From Bartonella raoultii (GTDB lineage Bacteria > Pseudomonadota > Alphaproteobacteria > Rhizobiales > Rhizobiaceae), in the NCBI RefSeq assembly GCF_019659805.1, contig NZ_JAIFRO010000002.1, positions 248,001 through 312,000 of the forward strand: a stretch of 64,000 bases of DNA, written 5' to 3'. The notes under the pieces are model-generated. The model did not search any database and had not been told where the DNA came from. It saw only the letters and a list, made by a program, of their open reading frames with translations. The stretch's first letter is position 1; each line of letters starts with the position of its first letter. The translations under genes and the position numbers were made by a program. Shown here one piece after another: positions 1-13,129 of this stretch.

Positions 1-245
1 ATAAAAATAATATGCGCATTTCTAAGCGTTTGAGCATCACGAGGGGTTGGCTCATACGTGTGAGTGTTGGCGTTAGGACCAACTAAGGTCGTCATAGAAA
101 TATGGTTTCCTCCCACATTTTTGACTAAATCAGCAAGGATAGAAAAGCTCACAACAACTCTTATTTTATCGTGTTGATACGCAGATGTAGAAAGTGGAAA
201 AAGGACAAGTAATAGGAGAGTTCCAAATAAAATGAACTGTTTCAT
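1..245 (-). CDS. Metal (Zn/Mn) ABC transporter substrate-binding protein, N-terminal part
   Basis: The first 81 or so residues are visible; the rest runs off the left edge. It begins with ATG and a signal peptide (MKQFILFGTLLLLVLFPLSTSA), so the product is exported to the periplasm. The mature start (KIRVVVSFSILADLVKNVGG) and the NTHTYEPTPRD motif, whose His is the first metal ligand, are typical of cluster A-I (ZnuA/PsaA/SitA) binding proteins. It is the last gene of an operon running ATPase, permease, binding protein, the order of psaBCA and adcCBA. Zinc against manganese cannot be decided from this fragment. Confidence 0.88.
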   Translation of the reverse strand, partial: MKQFILFGTLLLLVLFPLSTSAYQHDKIRVVVSFSILADLVKNVGGNHISMTTLVGPNANTHTYEPTPRDAQTLRNAHIIF

Positions 246-258
246 GAGTTTAGGCACG

Positions 259-1140
259 TTATTTCCTTAAGAGAGGGAGAGACGCATAAGAAAGGCGAGG
301 AAGCCATTTCGCAATAAAGCCGCGTGGACTGATCAGGCAGGACAGAAGATAGATACATCCTGCGACCATGATAATAGCAGGACCGGAAGGAAGCGAGAGA
401 TGAAAAGAAAGCAGAAGCCCACATATACTTGCAATGATTCCTAAAAGAGTAGAAAGTATGCAGATAGGGCCTAAATGCGAAAACCAAAAACGGGCTGTAA
501 TAGCTGGAATCATCATGATACCTACGGAGAGCAATGTTCCAAGTGATTGGAAGCCACTAACAAGATTTAATACGACAAGTCCAAGTAAGGATATATGAAC
601 ATATTTACTCAATGGAGAAAGTGATTTAAAAAAGAAGGGATCAAAGCTTTCTACTACAAGTGCGCGCCAAAAAATACAAAGACTGCAAACTGTAATGAGC
701 ATGATAGTGGTAATCAGTAAAAGGGCTTGCGTATCAAGTGCCAGTACTGAGCCAAATAAGAGATGAAGCAGATCGACGGTTGAATTTTTAAGTGAAACAA
801 TAATAACGCCTGCTGCTAGTGCAATAAGATAAAAGACTGTCATTGATGCATCTTCTTTCTGAAAGCTATTTCGTGAAATAAGAGCGGTTGCCAAAGCAAC
901 AATAATGCCCGCTAAGATACCACCAAGTGTCATAGATATGAGGGAGAATCCATAAAAAAGAAATGCTGCTGCAACACCGGGAAGAATAGCGTGCGATATA
1001 GCATCTCCTGTTAAACTCATTCCGCGTAACATTAAAAAGACACCAATAGGGCAAGCGCTAACAGATAAAAGAATCGAACCTATGAGAGCGCTTTGCATAA
1101 AATGGAAATCTATAAAGGGGGCAAGAAAGAACGCGTACAC
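259..1140 (-). CDS. Metal ABC transporter permease (ABC-3 family)
   Basis: A 293-residue integral membrane protein of the ABC-3 (ZnuB/MntB) family with about eight hydrophobic segments. It has the family region containing RGMSLTGDAISHAILPG near residues 39-55, where conserved Asp and His residues line the metal path. It forms the membrane channel for the ATPase encoded just upstream and the binding protein just downstream. The start is GTG at 1140, preceded by GAGG at a good Shine-Dalgarno distance; the next Met (QSALIGS) would remove the first membrane segment. Ten bases separate it from the ATPase stop and 13 from the binding-protein start, so the three are one operon. Confidence 0.93.
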   Translation of the reverse strand: MYAFFLAPFIDFHFMQSALIGSILLSVSACPIGVFLMLRGMSLTGDAISHAILPGVAAAFLFYGFSLISMTLGGILAGIIVALATALISRNSFQKEDASMTVFYLIALAAGVIIVSLKNSTVDLLHLLFGSVLALDTQALLLITTIMLITVCSLCIFWRALVVESFDPFFFKSLSPLSKYVHISLLGLVVLNLVSGFQSLGTLLSVGIMMIPAITARFWFSHLGPICILSTLLGIIASICGLLLSFHLSLPSGPAIIMVAGCIYLLSCLISPRGFIAKWLPRLSYASLPLLRK

Positions 1141-1150
1141 GTATATAACC

Positions 1151-1894
1151 TCATAGATTAGGAGTATTGGTAGGGAGATACTGTTTGAGTGTGTCGATAC
1201 GGATAGGATGAGATATAAGAGAGGGTATTATGTGATGAATATTATCGTGAACAAATTGCATTGTTTCTCCATAAAAGGCGTTTTGTTTATCAACTTGAAT
1301 TATTTGAGGAAAATATTCATGCACAATGAGAGGATCATGAAGTGCTGTGAGAATTGTTCGCCCTTGTTGTTGCCAATGTGTAATTAATGTAAGAAGATCT
1401 TTTTGGGTATGGCGATCTACACCATTGAAAGGTTCATCGAGTAAGATAATATCAGCATCTTGTACAATGATACGTGCAAAAAGAGCACGTTGTAATTGTC
1501 CGCTTGAGAGTGCGTCAAGTGGACGGTTAGCAAGTGCCGTGAGTCCAACCATTTCAAGTGCATTTTGAATTTTATGAGAATAAGGGCGTTGGTTTTTCCA
1601 CAATCCACAAAAAGACCATAATCCTGTTTTTATAAGCGCCTTAACATCGATTGGAAATGTTCGATCGATATCGCATTGCTGAGCAAGGTAAGCAATGCGT
1701 TTTTTGGGGGGGGTGCTGATTTTACCTCTAAGAGGTTTGATCAATCCAGCTGTGGCTTTCAGTAGCGTTGATTTTCCAGCGCCATTGTTGCCCATTATTG
1801 CTACCAATGAGCCGGTCTTTACTATTGCTGAAAAGCTTTTGATTGCTATTCTTTTTCCATAACCTAATGTTGCATTATCAAAATACAGCCCCAT
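1151..1894 (-). CDS. Metal ABC transporter ATP-binding protein
   Basis: A 247-residue ABC ATPase that powers metal import. Visible motifs are Walker A GNNGAGKST (residues 35-43), the Q-loop around LAQQ (70-73), the signature LSSGQ (129-133), Walker B IILLDEP and the switch His in ALHD. This is the first gene of the operon, so the inverted repeat at 1931-1987 probably controls all three genes. The family is the ZnuC/MntA/PsaB group. The substrate is inferred only from the neighbours and from the Zur-like look of the operator. Confidence 0.94.
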   Translation of the reverse strand: MGLYFDNATLGYGKRIAIKSFSAIVKTGSLVAIMGNNGAGKSTLLKATAGLIKPLRGKISTPPKKRIAYLAQQCDIDRTFPIDVKALIKTGLWSFCGLWKNQRPYSHKIQNALEMVGLTALANRPLDALSSGQLQRALFARIIVQDADIILLDEPFNGVDRHTQKDLLTLITHWQQQGRTILTALHDPLIVHEYFPQIIQVDKQNAFYGETMQFVHDNIHHIIPSLISHPIRIDTLKQYLPTNTPNL

Positions 1895-1930
1895 AATTCA
1901 TACCACTATTATTACAATTATTCTCTTTAG

Positions 1931-1987
1931 AAACATATGTAATAATATAACGTTTGTCAATAAAACGTTATATTATTACATATGTTT
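1931..1987. promoter_or_regulatory. Perfect 25-bp inverted repeat, candidate metalloregulator operator
   Basis: Bases 1931-1955 and 1963-1987 are exact reverse complements, separated by a 7-base spacer (GTCAATA). Each arm contains a near-palindromic 13-mer, GTAATAATATAAC (1939-1951) and GTTATATTATTAC (1967-1979), resembling the GTTATA-n-TATAAC core of Zur boxes. It ends 37 bases before the ATPase start. No T-run follows on either strand, so a terminator is unlikely. The regulator identity (Zur, or the Fur/Mur protein encoded at 8491-8913) is inference. Confidence 0.7.
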
Positions 1988-2048
1988 TAGGAGCTAAAAA
2001 TTTTAGTGGGAAGATCGTGGAAAATGTAAAATATTGATTGAATTTTTC

Positions 2049-2085
2049 TTGACGAAAAAGAGAGTGTGTATACTATATATAGTAC
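2049..2085 (+). promoter_or_regulatory. Candidate nrdHIEF promoter with NrdR-box-like palindrome
   Basis: A -35-like TTGACG (2049-2054) and a -10-like TACTAT (2071-2076) are spaced by 16 bases. Overlapping the -10 is ATACTATATATAGTAC (2070-2085), which matches the NrdR-box pattern acaCwATATATwGtgt at the core positions. NrdR boxes usually occur in pairs; I do not see a convincing second box at the expected distance. The site is about 535 bases upstream of nrdH, so the transcript would carry a long leader. Confidence 0.5.
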
Positions 2086-2361
2086 CAAAATGATTGGTGA
2101 TTCTAAATAAGCACAAGTGAGGGTAGTGTGTGTTTCGTTTGGCGTCTAAATTATTCCCACAATGTAATAGCAGAGAGTTTATTAACTAAGAGTAAGGCAG
2201 TGTTTTTACTGAAATGTCTCTTTAGGAGGAATTTCCTTTCGTTTTTGTAAATTAATTTTTTGTCATGTTTTATCATGAAATGAGTAAAACCAAATTATTG
2301 TAAAACGGCTTTTGAAGATATTTAAAGAGTCGTTCGTTTTAGACTGCAGGAGGGAATTGTA

Positions 2362-2445
2362 ATGCAAACAAAAGATTATTTTATAACTGGGGAATTGTAC
2401 CATTTAAGTTGTAGAATAATCATTTATTCTCATCATAACGTGTAA
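2362..2445 (+). CDS. Candidate 27-residue leader peptide ahead of nrdHIEF
   Basis: A small ORF (starts MQTKDYFITGELY, 27 residues) in the nrd leader. It is preceded by an almost perfect Shine-Dalgarno AGGAGGG (2348-2354) seven bases before ATG, much better than the site in front of nrdH. No family is recognised and no membrane segment is evident. Downstream lie a 7-bp inverted repeat (2479-2485 with 2503-2509), a small ACGC/GCGT hairpin (2512-2523) and a run of seven T (2534-2540), which could form an attenuation-type switch. Whether it is translated is unknown; it could also be a decayed gene start. Confidence 0.35.
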   Translation: MQTKDYFITGELYHLSCRIIIYSHHNV

Positions 2446-2620
2446 AATATGTGATGGGGACTTCTGTTCTATTCAGAAAGCTATATGTTATTTGAACGAG
2501 AGTATAGCTACACGCGTTTGCGTACAATTGCTGTTTTTTTGTTATTCTTGAGTATCTATGAAATTTATTAGAATTAACTCTTTTAGGGTTGATTTTTTAG
2601 GATTATGAAAGTTAAAGAAA

Positions 2621-2845
2621 ATGTCTATTACTATTTATAGCAAACCATCGTGCGTCCAATGTGATGCTACACGCCGAGCTTTTGATGCTAAAGGCATTCA
2701 TTATCGTGTTGTTGATATTTCCTGTGATGAACAAGCATATAGTTTTGTTCAATCTTTAGGATATCGGCAGGTTCCTGTAGTTGTCTGTGGTGAAAGTCAT
2801 TGGTCCGGTTTTAGACCAGATATGATTAGTGGTCTTTGTGTTTAA
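2621..2845 (+). CDS. nrdH: Glutaredoxin-like protein NrdH
   Basis: A 74-residue thioredoxin-fold protein that passes electrons to the class Ib ribonucleotide reductase NrdEF. The redox motif CVQC lies at residues 11-14, followed by the cis-Pro segment QVPVVV and the substrate-contact region WSGFRPD, both typical of NrdH. It is the first gene of nrdHIEF, and its stop overlaps the nrdI start. The site in front of ATG is a poor Shine-Dalgarno. An 11-codon mini-ORF (2605-2640, out of frame) runs across the start and could couple or hinder initiation. Confidence 0.95.
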   Translation: MSITIYSKPSCVQCDATRRAFDAKGIHYRVVDISCDEQAYSFVQSLGYRQVPVVVCGESHWSGFRPDMISGLCV

Positions 2846-3224
2846 TGGGGCTTATTGTTTATTATTCGAGTGCAACGGGTAATACAGAACATTTTGTCTT
2901 GCAGCTTGGTCAACGACTTTTCAAAATTGATAAAAAAAAGCCCTCTTTATTAGTTAAAGAACCTTATGTATTGGTTGTTCCTACATATGCAGATGGTGAA
3001 GGGAAAGGGGCTGTGCCAAAAGCCGTTATTCATTTTCTTAATGAAAATGAGAATCGCAAGTTAATTCGTGGTGTTATTGGTGGTGGGAATCGTAATTTTG
3101 GTCGTTATTATAGTTTAGCAAGCAAGATCATTTCTGAAAAATGTTGTATACCTTGCCTTTACCGTTTTGAGCTGCGTGGAACTGATGAGGACGTTATTTT
3201 TGTAAAAAAGGGATTGGAAAAATT

Positions 3225-3243
<19 letters not shown>
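2845..3243 (+). CDS. nrdI: Flavodoxin-like protein NrdI
   Basis: A 132-residue flavodoxin-fold protein that supplies the oxidant used to assemble the Mn(III)2-tyrosyl radical cofactor of NrdF. The FMN phosphate loop [10 protein letters not shown] follows the first beta strand, and [11 protein letters not shown] and [11 protein letters not shown] match the other flavin loops. I chose ATG at 2845, which overlaps the nrdH stop as TAATG; an in-frame ATG at 2836 lies inside nrdH and adds only three residues. The end overlaps the nrdE start by 19 bases. Confidence 0.95.
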
Positions 3244-7220
<3,977 letters not shown>

Positions 7221-7224
<4 letters not shown>

Positions 7225-8300
7225 TCATTATTATCCATTTCCGTTAGGAGTGCTGTCTGATGATCGGAGATGAGCGCATGAATAAGTTCATCAAGATCTC
7301 CTTCTAAGATGCGATCAAGCTTATAGAGAGTAAGATTAATACGATGATCTGTAACACGTCCTTGTGGGAAGTTATAGGTACGAATGCGTTCTGATCGATC
7401 ACCAGATCCTACTTGGTTTTTACGAGAGGCAGAACGTTCATTTTCCGCTTTTTGTCGTTCAATATCGAATAAACGTGCGCGTAAAATTTGGAGTGCGCGT
7501 GCTCGGTTTTGGTGTTGTGATTTTTCGGCTTGTACAACCATAATCCCTGTTGGAATATGCGTAATGCGTACAGCTGAATCAGTTGTATTGACATGCTGCC
7601 CTCCTGCTCCAGAGGCACGCATGGTGTCAATGCGAATATCTTCTGGACGGATTTCAATATCAATTTCCTCAGCTTCTGGAAGGACTGCAACGGTAGCAGC
7701 AGATGTATGAATACGTCCTCCTGTTTCTGTTTCAGGGATGCGTTGTACACGATGAACGCCTGATTCAAATTTTAGTTTAGAAAAGACACCTTTTCCTGAA
7801 ATGGTAGCAATAATTTCTTTATATCCACCAATTTCTCCCTCACTGAGTGAGACAATCTCTACTTTCCAGTTATGAGAATTGGCATAACGCTCGTACATAC
7901 GAAAAAGATCACCAGAAAAGAGTGCTGCTTCTGATCCGCCTGTTCCTGCTCGAATCTCAATAATGGCACTTTTTTCATCGGCAACATCTTTAGGTAAAAG
8001 AAGAATTTGCAGTTCTTGCTGAAGTTGTTCCATTTTCTGAGAAAGTAATGGTAGCTCTTCTTGGGCAAGATGACGCATTTCTATATCCGTCAATTTATCA
8101 TTTATGATTGTTTCTAGCTCTGTAATTTCTTTGTAGAGAGCATTTAACGCTTGTATAGAATGAACAATGGGCTGTAATTCTGCATATTCGGAAGCTAATT
8201 TTACATATGTTTCAGCATTGGGGCTATTTGCCATTTGCGTTTCAATTATTTCAAAGCGCTTTTCAAGCTGTTTCATACGATCTTGTGGCAAAGAAACCAT
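7221..8300 (-). CDS. prfA: Peptide chain release factor 1
   Basis: A 359-residue class I release factor that reads UAA and UAG. The peptidyl-hydrolysis loop GAGGQHVN carries the GGQ motif. The codon-recognition loop has a PxT tripeptide in the form PET ([10 protein letters not shown]) and is followed by [10 protein letters not shown]. PxT rather than SPF assigns it to RF1. The N-terminal coiled coil covers roughly the first 100 residues. It is the first gene of a two-gene unit with prmC. Confidence 0.96.
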
Positions 8301-8490
8301 AATATAGGCCTAAATTTGTGATAATATTTTTGTTGTTATAATAGCAATTGAGTGCTTTAGAGCATTCTATAAAAAAGGGTAATAAAACAGAAAAACTTTC
8401 TTTCCAATAAAAACTATAAGTTTTTAAGATAAACTTGTATAAAATTTGATATGCATGAAGGAGTTTTTGAATACATATAAAATCAGCTTC

Positions 8491-8913
8491 TTAAGAGTTA
8501 TGTTTTTTTCCATAGAGTTCAAGACGATGGTGAATAATATCATAGCCAAGAGATTTGGCAATTTCTGCTTGTAACTTTTCAATGAGATCAGATTGGAATT
8601 CAATAACTTGCCCTGTTTCTACATCAATGAGATGATCATGATGTTGCCTATCTGCTTGCTCAAAACGAGATGGTCCACCACTAAAAGTATGGCGGTGAAT
8701 TGTCCCGTTTCCTTCTAATGTTTTCATAGTTCGATAAACGGTTGAGAGTGAAATACTAGAATCTACTTTATGAGCACGTTGAAAAATTTCAAATGCATTT
8801 GGATGATCATTTGTATCTGTCAAAATATCAAGAATAATGCGTCTTTGACGTGTTACTCTCAAGCCTGCAGTACGCAATTCTTGCTCGTAATTTCGCTTTT
8901 TATTCATCTTCAT
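8491..8913 (-). CDS. fur: Fur-family metalloregulator (alphaproteobacterial Fur/Mur type)
   Basis: A 140-residue Fur-family repressor: winged helix ([24 protein letters not shown]) followed by the HHDHLID metal-sensing strand of the dimerisation domain. The CxxC pair that binds structural zinc in E. coli Fur is absent (LIDVETG in place of LICLDCG), and there is no C-terminal Cys pair. This pattern fits the rhizobial Fur/Mur group, which answers to Mn as well as Fe. The gene starts 10 bases after the secA stop on the same strand, so it may be read from the secA transcript. Confidence 0.9.
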   Translation of the reverse strand: MKMNKKRNYEQELRTAGLRVTRQRRIILDILTDTNDHPNAFEIFQRAHKVDSSISLSTVYRTMKTLEGNGTIHRHTFSGGPSRFEQADRQHHDHLIDVETGQVIEFQSDLIEKLQAEIAKSLGYDIIHHRLELYGKKHNS

Positions 8914-8923
8914 TGCTTACTGT

Positions 8924-11641
8924 TCAAACAAAAGCTCCATGACAGTGTTTGTATTTTTTATCCGAACCACAAGGACAACGTTCATTACGTCCTACTTTTC
9001 CCCATGTGGTTAAATCATTTGGATCACGGTCTCTCGGATTAACAAATTTACTTTCTTGTGAACGCGCCCATAAAGTGGGGCTATTTCCTCTATTTTTGTC
9101 ATCAAAAGCTGAAGAATCAGCATCAATATTTTCAGTTATAGGCGGTTCCGTAGGTTGCTGAATGATCTCAAAACGCATAAGTTTAGAAATAACAATTCTA
9201 CGCAGATTTCTGAGCATAGCCTGAAAAAGTTCAAATGATTCTGTTTTATATTCGTTGAGTGGATCACGTTGTGCGTAACCACGAAAACCCACAACAGAAC
9301 GTAAATGGTCCAAACTTACCAGATGTTCACGCCATAACATGTCAATAGTTTCAAGTAATACAGCTTTATGGAAATAAGCCATGATTTCTGGAGAGTAGCG
9401 TTCAGTACGTTCATTTTCAAGTTGAGTAATAGCATCTGATACACGCTCTAAAATTTGCTCTTCAGCAATTCCATCTTCTTTAGCCCATTTTTCGACAGGA
9501 AGCTCAAGATTAAAAAGTTGATGAAGCTCTTTTTGTAGAGCATTCACATCCCATTTTTCAGAATATGTCCCAGATGGGATATAGGTTTCTACGAGATCTT
9601 CAACCACTTCATGGCGCATTTCAAGAATCATCTCTGTTAAATCATCCGCGTTCATGACCTCCATACGCTGTTCAAAAATAACTTTACGCTGATCATTCAT
9701 GACATCGTCATATTTTAACAAGTTTTTACGAATTTCAAAGTTGCGTGCTTCGACTTTTTTTTGTGCTTTTTCGAGAGCTTTATTAATCCATGGATGGATA
9801 ATGGCTTCATTTTCTTTTAGTCCCAATTTTTGTAGCATACTATCCATACGGTTAGAGCCGAAGATACGCATGAGATCGTCCTGAAGTGAAAGAAAGAATT
9901 TTGAGCGACCAGGATCACCTTGGCGACCAGAACGACCACGTAACTGATTATCAATACGACGACTTTCATGACGTTCAGTCGCAATGACGTAAAGACCACC
10001 AGCAGCTAATGCCTTATCTTTGAGTTTTTTTACATCTTTTTTTATTTCTTCAACTTTAGCTGTCCGCTCTGATCCCTCAGGCACATCTTGTAATTCCTGT
10101 CGGATACGCATCTCGACATTTCCGCCAAGCTGTATATCTGTACCACGACCAGCCATGTTTGTTGCGATGGTAAGCGCTCCAGGAACACCTGCTTGTGCAA
10201 TAATATATGCTTCCTGTTCATGGTAGCGAGCATTTAAGACTCTAAAATCAGAAATGCCTTCTTTTCGTAAACGTTCTGCCAATTGTTCCGATTTTTCAAT
10301 AGAAGTTGTTCCAACAAGAATAGGCTGTCCTTTTTCGTGTGCTTGACGAATATCCTGCACAATAGCACGATATTTCTCTTCTGCTGTTCGATAAATTTCA
10401 TCATCTTCATCAAGACGCTGTATTGGTAAGTTTGTAGGGACTTCTACAACGTCAAGCCCATAAATATTATTAAATTCTTCGGCTTCTGTTGTGGCTGTTC
10501 CTGTCATTCCAGATAGTTTTCTATACATACGGAAATAATTTTGGAAAGTGATAGAAGCAAGAGTTTGATTTTCTGGTTGAATAGCAACATGCTCTTTAGC
10601 TTCTAGGGCTTGATGAAGTCCTTCGGAATAGCGCCGTCCTGGCATCATGCGGCCTGTAAATTCATCGATGATAACAATTTCATCATTTCGAACAATGTAA
10701 TCTTTATCACGGACAAATAGCTTATGAGCTTTTAGAGCATTATTGATATGATGAACAATAGCAACATTTTCTATATCGTAAAGACTTTCACCTTTAAGAT
10801 GCCCAGCTTTTTCGAGCATTTTTTCAATTTTTTCAGTCCCTACTTCAGTAAAAGTTGTTGTTTTTTGTTTTTCGTCTATTTCATAATCGTCAGAAGTTAA
10901 AGTAGGGATAAATGTATCAATAAGATTATAGAAATCTGTGCGATCTTCTAGAGGACCAGAAATAATAAGAGGGGTACGAGCTTCATCGATAAGGATAGAA
11001 TCGACTTCATCGACAATTGCATAATGATGTCCACGTTGAACCATTTGACTACGATCAAAAGCCATATTATCACGTAGATAATCAAAACCTAATTCATTAT
11101 TTGTAGCATAAGTGATGTCACATGCATAAGCAGCACGGCGAGCATCACTATCAAGGTTATGAAGTATCACACCCGTTGTAAGTCCTAGAAAACTGAAGAT
11201 TCTTCCCATTGTTTCAGCATCACGACCAGCAAGATAATCGTTTACTGTAACGACATGAACCCCTTTTCCTTCTAAGGCATTGAGATAAATTGGCAAAGTT
11301 GCCATTAAGGTTTTACCTTCACCAGTACGCATTTCAGCAATACCACAGTCATGAAGTACCATTCCACCGATGAGCTGTACATCAAAAGGACGCATGTCAT
11401 AAACACGTTTTGCTGCTTCACGCACAGTTGCAAAAGCTTCTGGTAAAAGTAAATCAACGTTTTCACCTTCAGTGAGACGTTTACGAAATTCATCCGTTTT
11501 TTGGCTGAGTTGCGTATCACTTAATTTTTGGAACTCTTCTTCCAAAGCATTAATTTTTACAACTTTTTGGCGAAGATTTTTAATGCGTCGCTCATGAGCT
11601 GAACCAAAAAATTTACGTGCAAAAACACCTAAACCGACCAT
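8924..11641 (-). CDS. secA: Preprotein translocase ATPase SecA
   Basis: A 905-residue motor that drives Sec-dependent export through SecYEG. It has Walker A in [11 protein letters not shown], the DEAD-like [16 protein letters not shown], the [13 protein letters not shown] segment of motif V, the [13 protein letters not shown] motif VI, and a C-terminal zinc/SecB-binding tail [14 protein letters not shown]. Length is normal for the family. A promoter-like TTGACA-17-TATCTC lies about 160-190 bases upstream. The ORF covers the whole family with no gap. Confidence 0.97.
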   Translation of the reverse strand: MVGLGVFARKFFGSAHERRIKNLRQKVVKINALEEEFQKLSDTQLSQKTDEFRKRLTEGENVDLLLPEAFATVREAAKRVYDMRPFDVQLIGGMVLHDCGIAEMRTGEGKTLMATLPIYLNALEGKGVHVVTVNDYLAGRDAETMGRIFSFLGLTTGVILHNLDSDARRAAYACDITYATNNELGFDYLRDNMAFDRSQMVQRGHHYAIVDEVDSILIDEARTPLIISGPLEDRTDFYNLIDTFIPTLTSDDYEIDEKQKTTTFTEVGTEKIEKMLEKAGHLKGESLYDIENVAIVHHINNALKAHKLFVRDKDYIVRNDEIVIIDEFTGRMMPGRRYSEGLHQALEAKEHVAIQPENQTLASITFQNYFRMYRKLSGMTGTATTEAEEFNNIYGLDVVEVPTNLPIQRLDEDDEIYRTAEEKYRAIVQDIRQAHEKGQPILVGTTSIEKSEQLAERLRKEGISDFRVLNARYHEQEAYIIAQAGVPGALTIATNMAGRGTDIQLGGNVEMRIRQELQDVPEGSERTAKVEEIKKDVKKLKDKALAAGGLYVIATERHESRRIDNQLRGRSGRQGDPGRSKFFLSLQDDLMRIFGSNRMDSMLQKLGLKENEAIIHPWINKALEKAQKKVEARNFEIRKNLLKYDDVMNDQRKVIFEQRMEVMNADDLTEMILEMRHEVVEDLVETYIPSGTYSEKWDVNALQKELHQLFNLELPVEKWAKEDGIAEEQILERVSDAITQLENERTERYSPEIMAYFHKAVLLETIDMLWREHLVSLDHLRSVVGFRGYAQRDPLNEYKTESFELFQAMLRNLRRIVISKLMRFEIIQQPTEPPITENIDADSSAFDDKNRGNSPTLWARSQESKFVNPRDRDPNDLTTWGKVGRNERCPCGSDKKYKHCHGAFV

Positions 11642-12063
11642 CCCTGGCCCTTTCTTTTAATTGTTGTTACTCTTTTTGGGTACTTCATATACTATCCCTA
11701 TACTTCATTACCCTCCAAGACATCTCATATAAATAACTGGATGTAGATGCTATCATTATACTTGCTGGTGTGCAATTTTTTACTTTTAATTATAGATAAG
11801 AGATAAGAGGCGAAATGCACTGTGTCAACTTTAAGGATACGATTTTGTTGATACAATACAGAGTCATTTAGGATACAATATGTCATTTTCTGCTCTTATC
11901 ATACTTTCAATAACATTAGATGGGGTAGAGTCAATAAATATAAAAGGATAAATTTGTACTTTTTAAATAAAATTACAGATTTATTTATCTCTGTTTAGAG
12001 ATTAAAGTGTTAAGGTAAAAAATAAAAATTTTGAACACATCTTCGTTTTTAAGGAGTATATTT
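11642..12063. other. Non-coding spacer between divergent secA and the PPIase gene
   Basis: About 420 bases without a convincing ORF. It holds the candidate secA promoter on the minus strand and, at the right end, the AAGGAG ribosome binding site of the PPIase gene. Two similar short stretches (GGATACGATT and GGATACAATA, near 11834 and 11871) are spaced about 37 bases apart; I attach no function to them. Confidence 0.5.
11800..11828 (-). promoter_or_regulatory. Candidate sigma-70 promoter of secA
   Basis: Read on the minus strand, TTGACA (11823-11828) is followed after 17 bases by TATCTC (11800-11805), with a second AT-rich TATCTATAAT directly after. The -35 is a perfect match and the spacing ideal; the -10 is mediocre. 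This would give a secA leader of about 150 bases. Confidence 0.4.
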
Positions 12064-13017
12064 ATGAAGTTCAACTTTATCATGTTGTTTTTAGCATCGA
12101 CTTTATTAGCAAGTACGAGCTTGGGAGTGGTAGCCCAAGAAAGTTTAAATTCTGAGTCGAATGATTTAAAAACTTTGGAGAAAACTTCTGAAAAAGTTAT
12201 TTCTCCCTCTCATATTATGGCGGTTATTGATGGTAAGAATATTACCGCAGGGCAACTGGATGAGCTGGCACTTGAAATAAATCCTAATTTAGCGCGTTTT
12301 CCTGATGAACAGCGCCGTGTAATGGTCTTAAAAGCTTATATAGATATGCAGGCATTGGCGAAAGCAGCAATAAGCAAAGGCATTGATAAAACTGAAGCTT
12401 TTGATAAACGGATGGCAATTATGCGTGATAACGTTCTTCAGCAGCTTTATTTTAAACAGACAGTTGTTGATCAAATTTCAGATACTGATTTAAAAACTCT
12501 TTATGATAAAGAAGTTGCTGCTTTACCTAAAGAGGATGAGGTTAAAGCGCGACACATTTTGGTCAAAACGAAACAAGAAGCAGAAGCTATCATCAAGCGT
12601 TTAAATAAGGGTGAAAGTTTTGAAGAGATTGCAAAAAAACACTCGACAGATGGTTCCGCTGCTGTTGGGGGAGATCTTGGTTATTTTAGCCATGGTCAGA
12701 TGGTTAAACCTTTTGAAGATGCAGTGTTTGCTCTGAAGATTGGTGAATACACGAAAAAGCCTGTTGAAAGTCCTTTTGGTTGGCATATTATCAAGTTGGA
12801 AGATCGTCGTTTAAAACAGCCTCCTCTCTTTGATGATGTTAAAGAGATATTGCGTACGCAACTGATAAAAGAGCGCTATCAAAAACTGATGACTGATTTA
12901 CGCAGTACGATAGATGTGAAATATCCTGATCCTGAGGTTGAAAAACTTATACAATCGCTGGAGCAAGATAAACCATCGCCGCTTCCAGATGAAACTACAG
13001 ATGAAGAAGAAGAATAG
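12064..13017 (+). CDS. Periplasmic parvulin-type peptidyl-prolyl isomerase
   Basis: A 317-residue exported protein with a Sec signal peptide (MKFNFIMLFLASTLLAST) and a SurA/PpiD-like N-terminal helical region. The parvulin domain lies near residues 160-255 (VKARHILVKT, EEIAKKHSTDGSAAVGGDLGYF, PFGWHIIKLED). It should assist folding of outer-membrane or secreted proteins. The C-terminus is acidic (DETTDEEEE). ATG at 12064 has AAGGAG nine bases upstream; the frame is open to a TTG at 12031, but that would spoil the signal peptide. It faces away from secA, an arrangement I recall in other Rhizobiales. Confidence 0.93.
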   Translation: MKFNFIMLFLASTLLASTSLGVVAQESLNSESNDLKTLEKTSEKVISPSHIMAVIDGKNITAGQLDELALEINPNLARFPDEQRRVMVLKAYIDMQALAKAAISKGIDKTEAFDKRMAIMRDNVLQQLYFKQTVVDQISDTDLKTLYDKEVAALPKEDEVKARHILVKTKQEAEAIIKRLNKGESFEEIAKKHSTDGSAAVGGDLGYFSHGQMVKPFEDAVFALKIGEYTKKPVESPFGWHIIKLEDRRLKQPPLFDDVKEILRTQLIKERYQKLMTDLRSTIDVKYPDPEVEKLIQSLEQDKPSPLPDETTDEEEE

Positions 13018-13129
13018 TCTTTTTAAAGCTAGGCAATTTAATAAATTTATTTTATTCAAAAAGCTTGGCTGTTTTATAATGGATTATTGATCTATAATCG
13101 TTTTATTTATTTTTTATGGAAAATATATT

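Noticed and set aside
2086-2120. Second NrdR box downstream of the first
   Set aside because: The segment CTAAATAAG near 2103-2111 is one base short and poorly matched.
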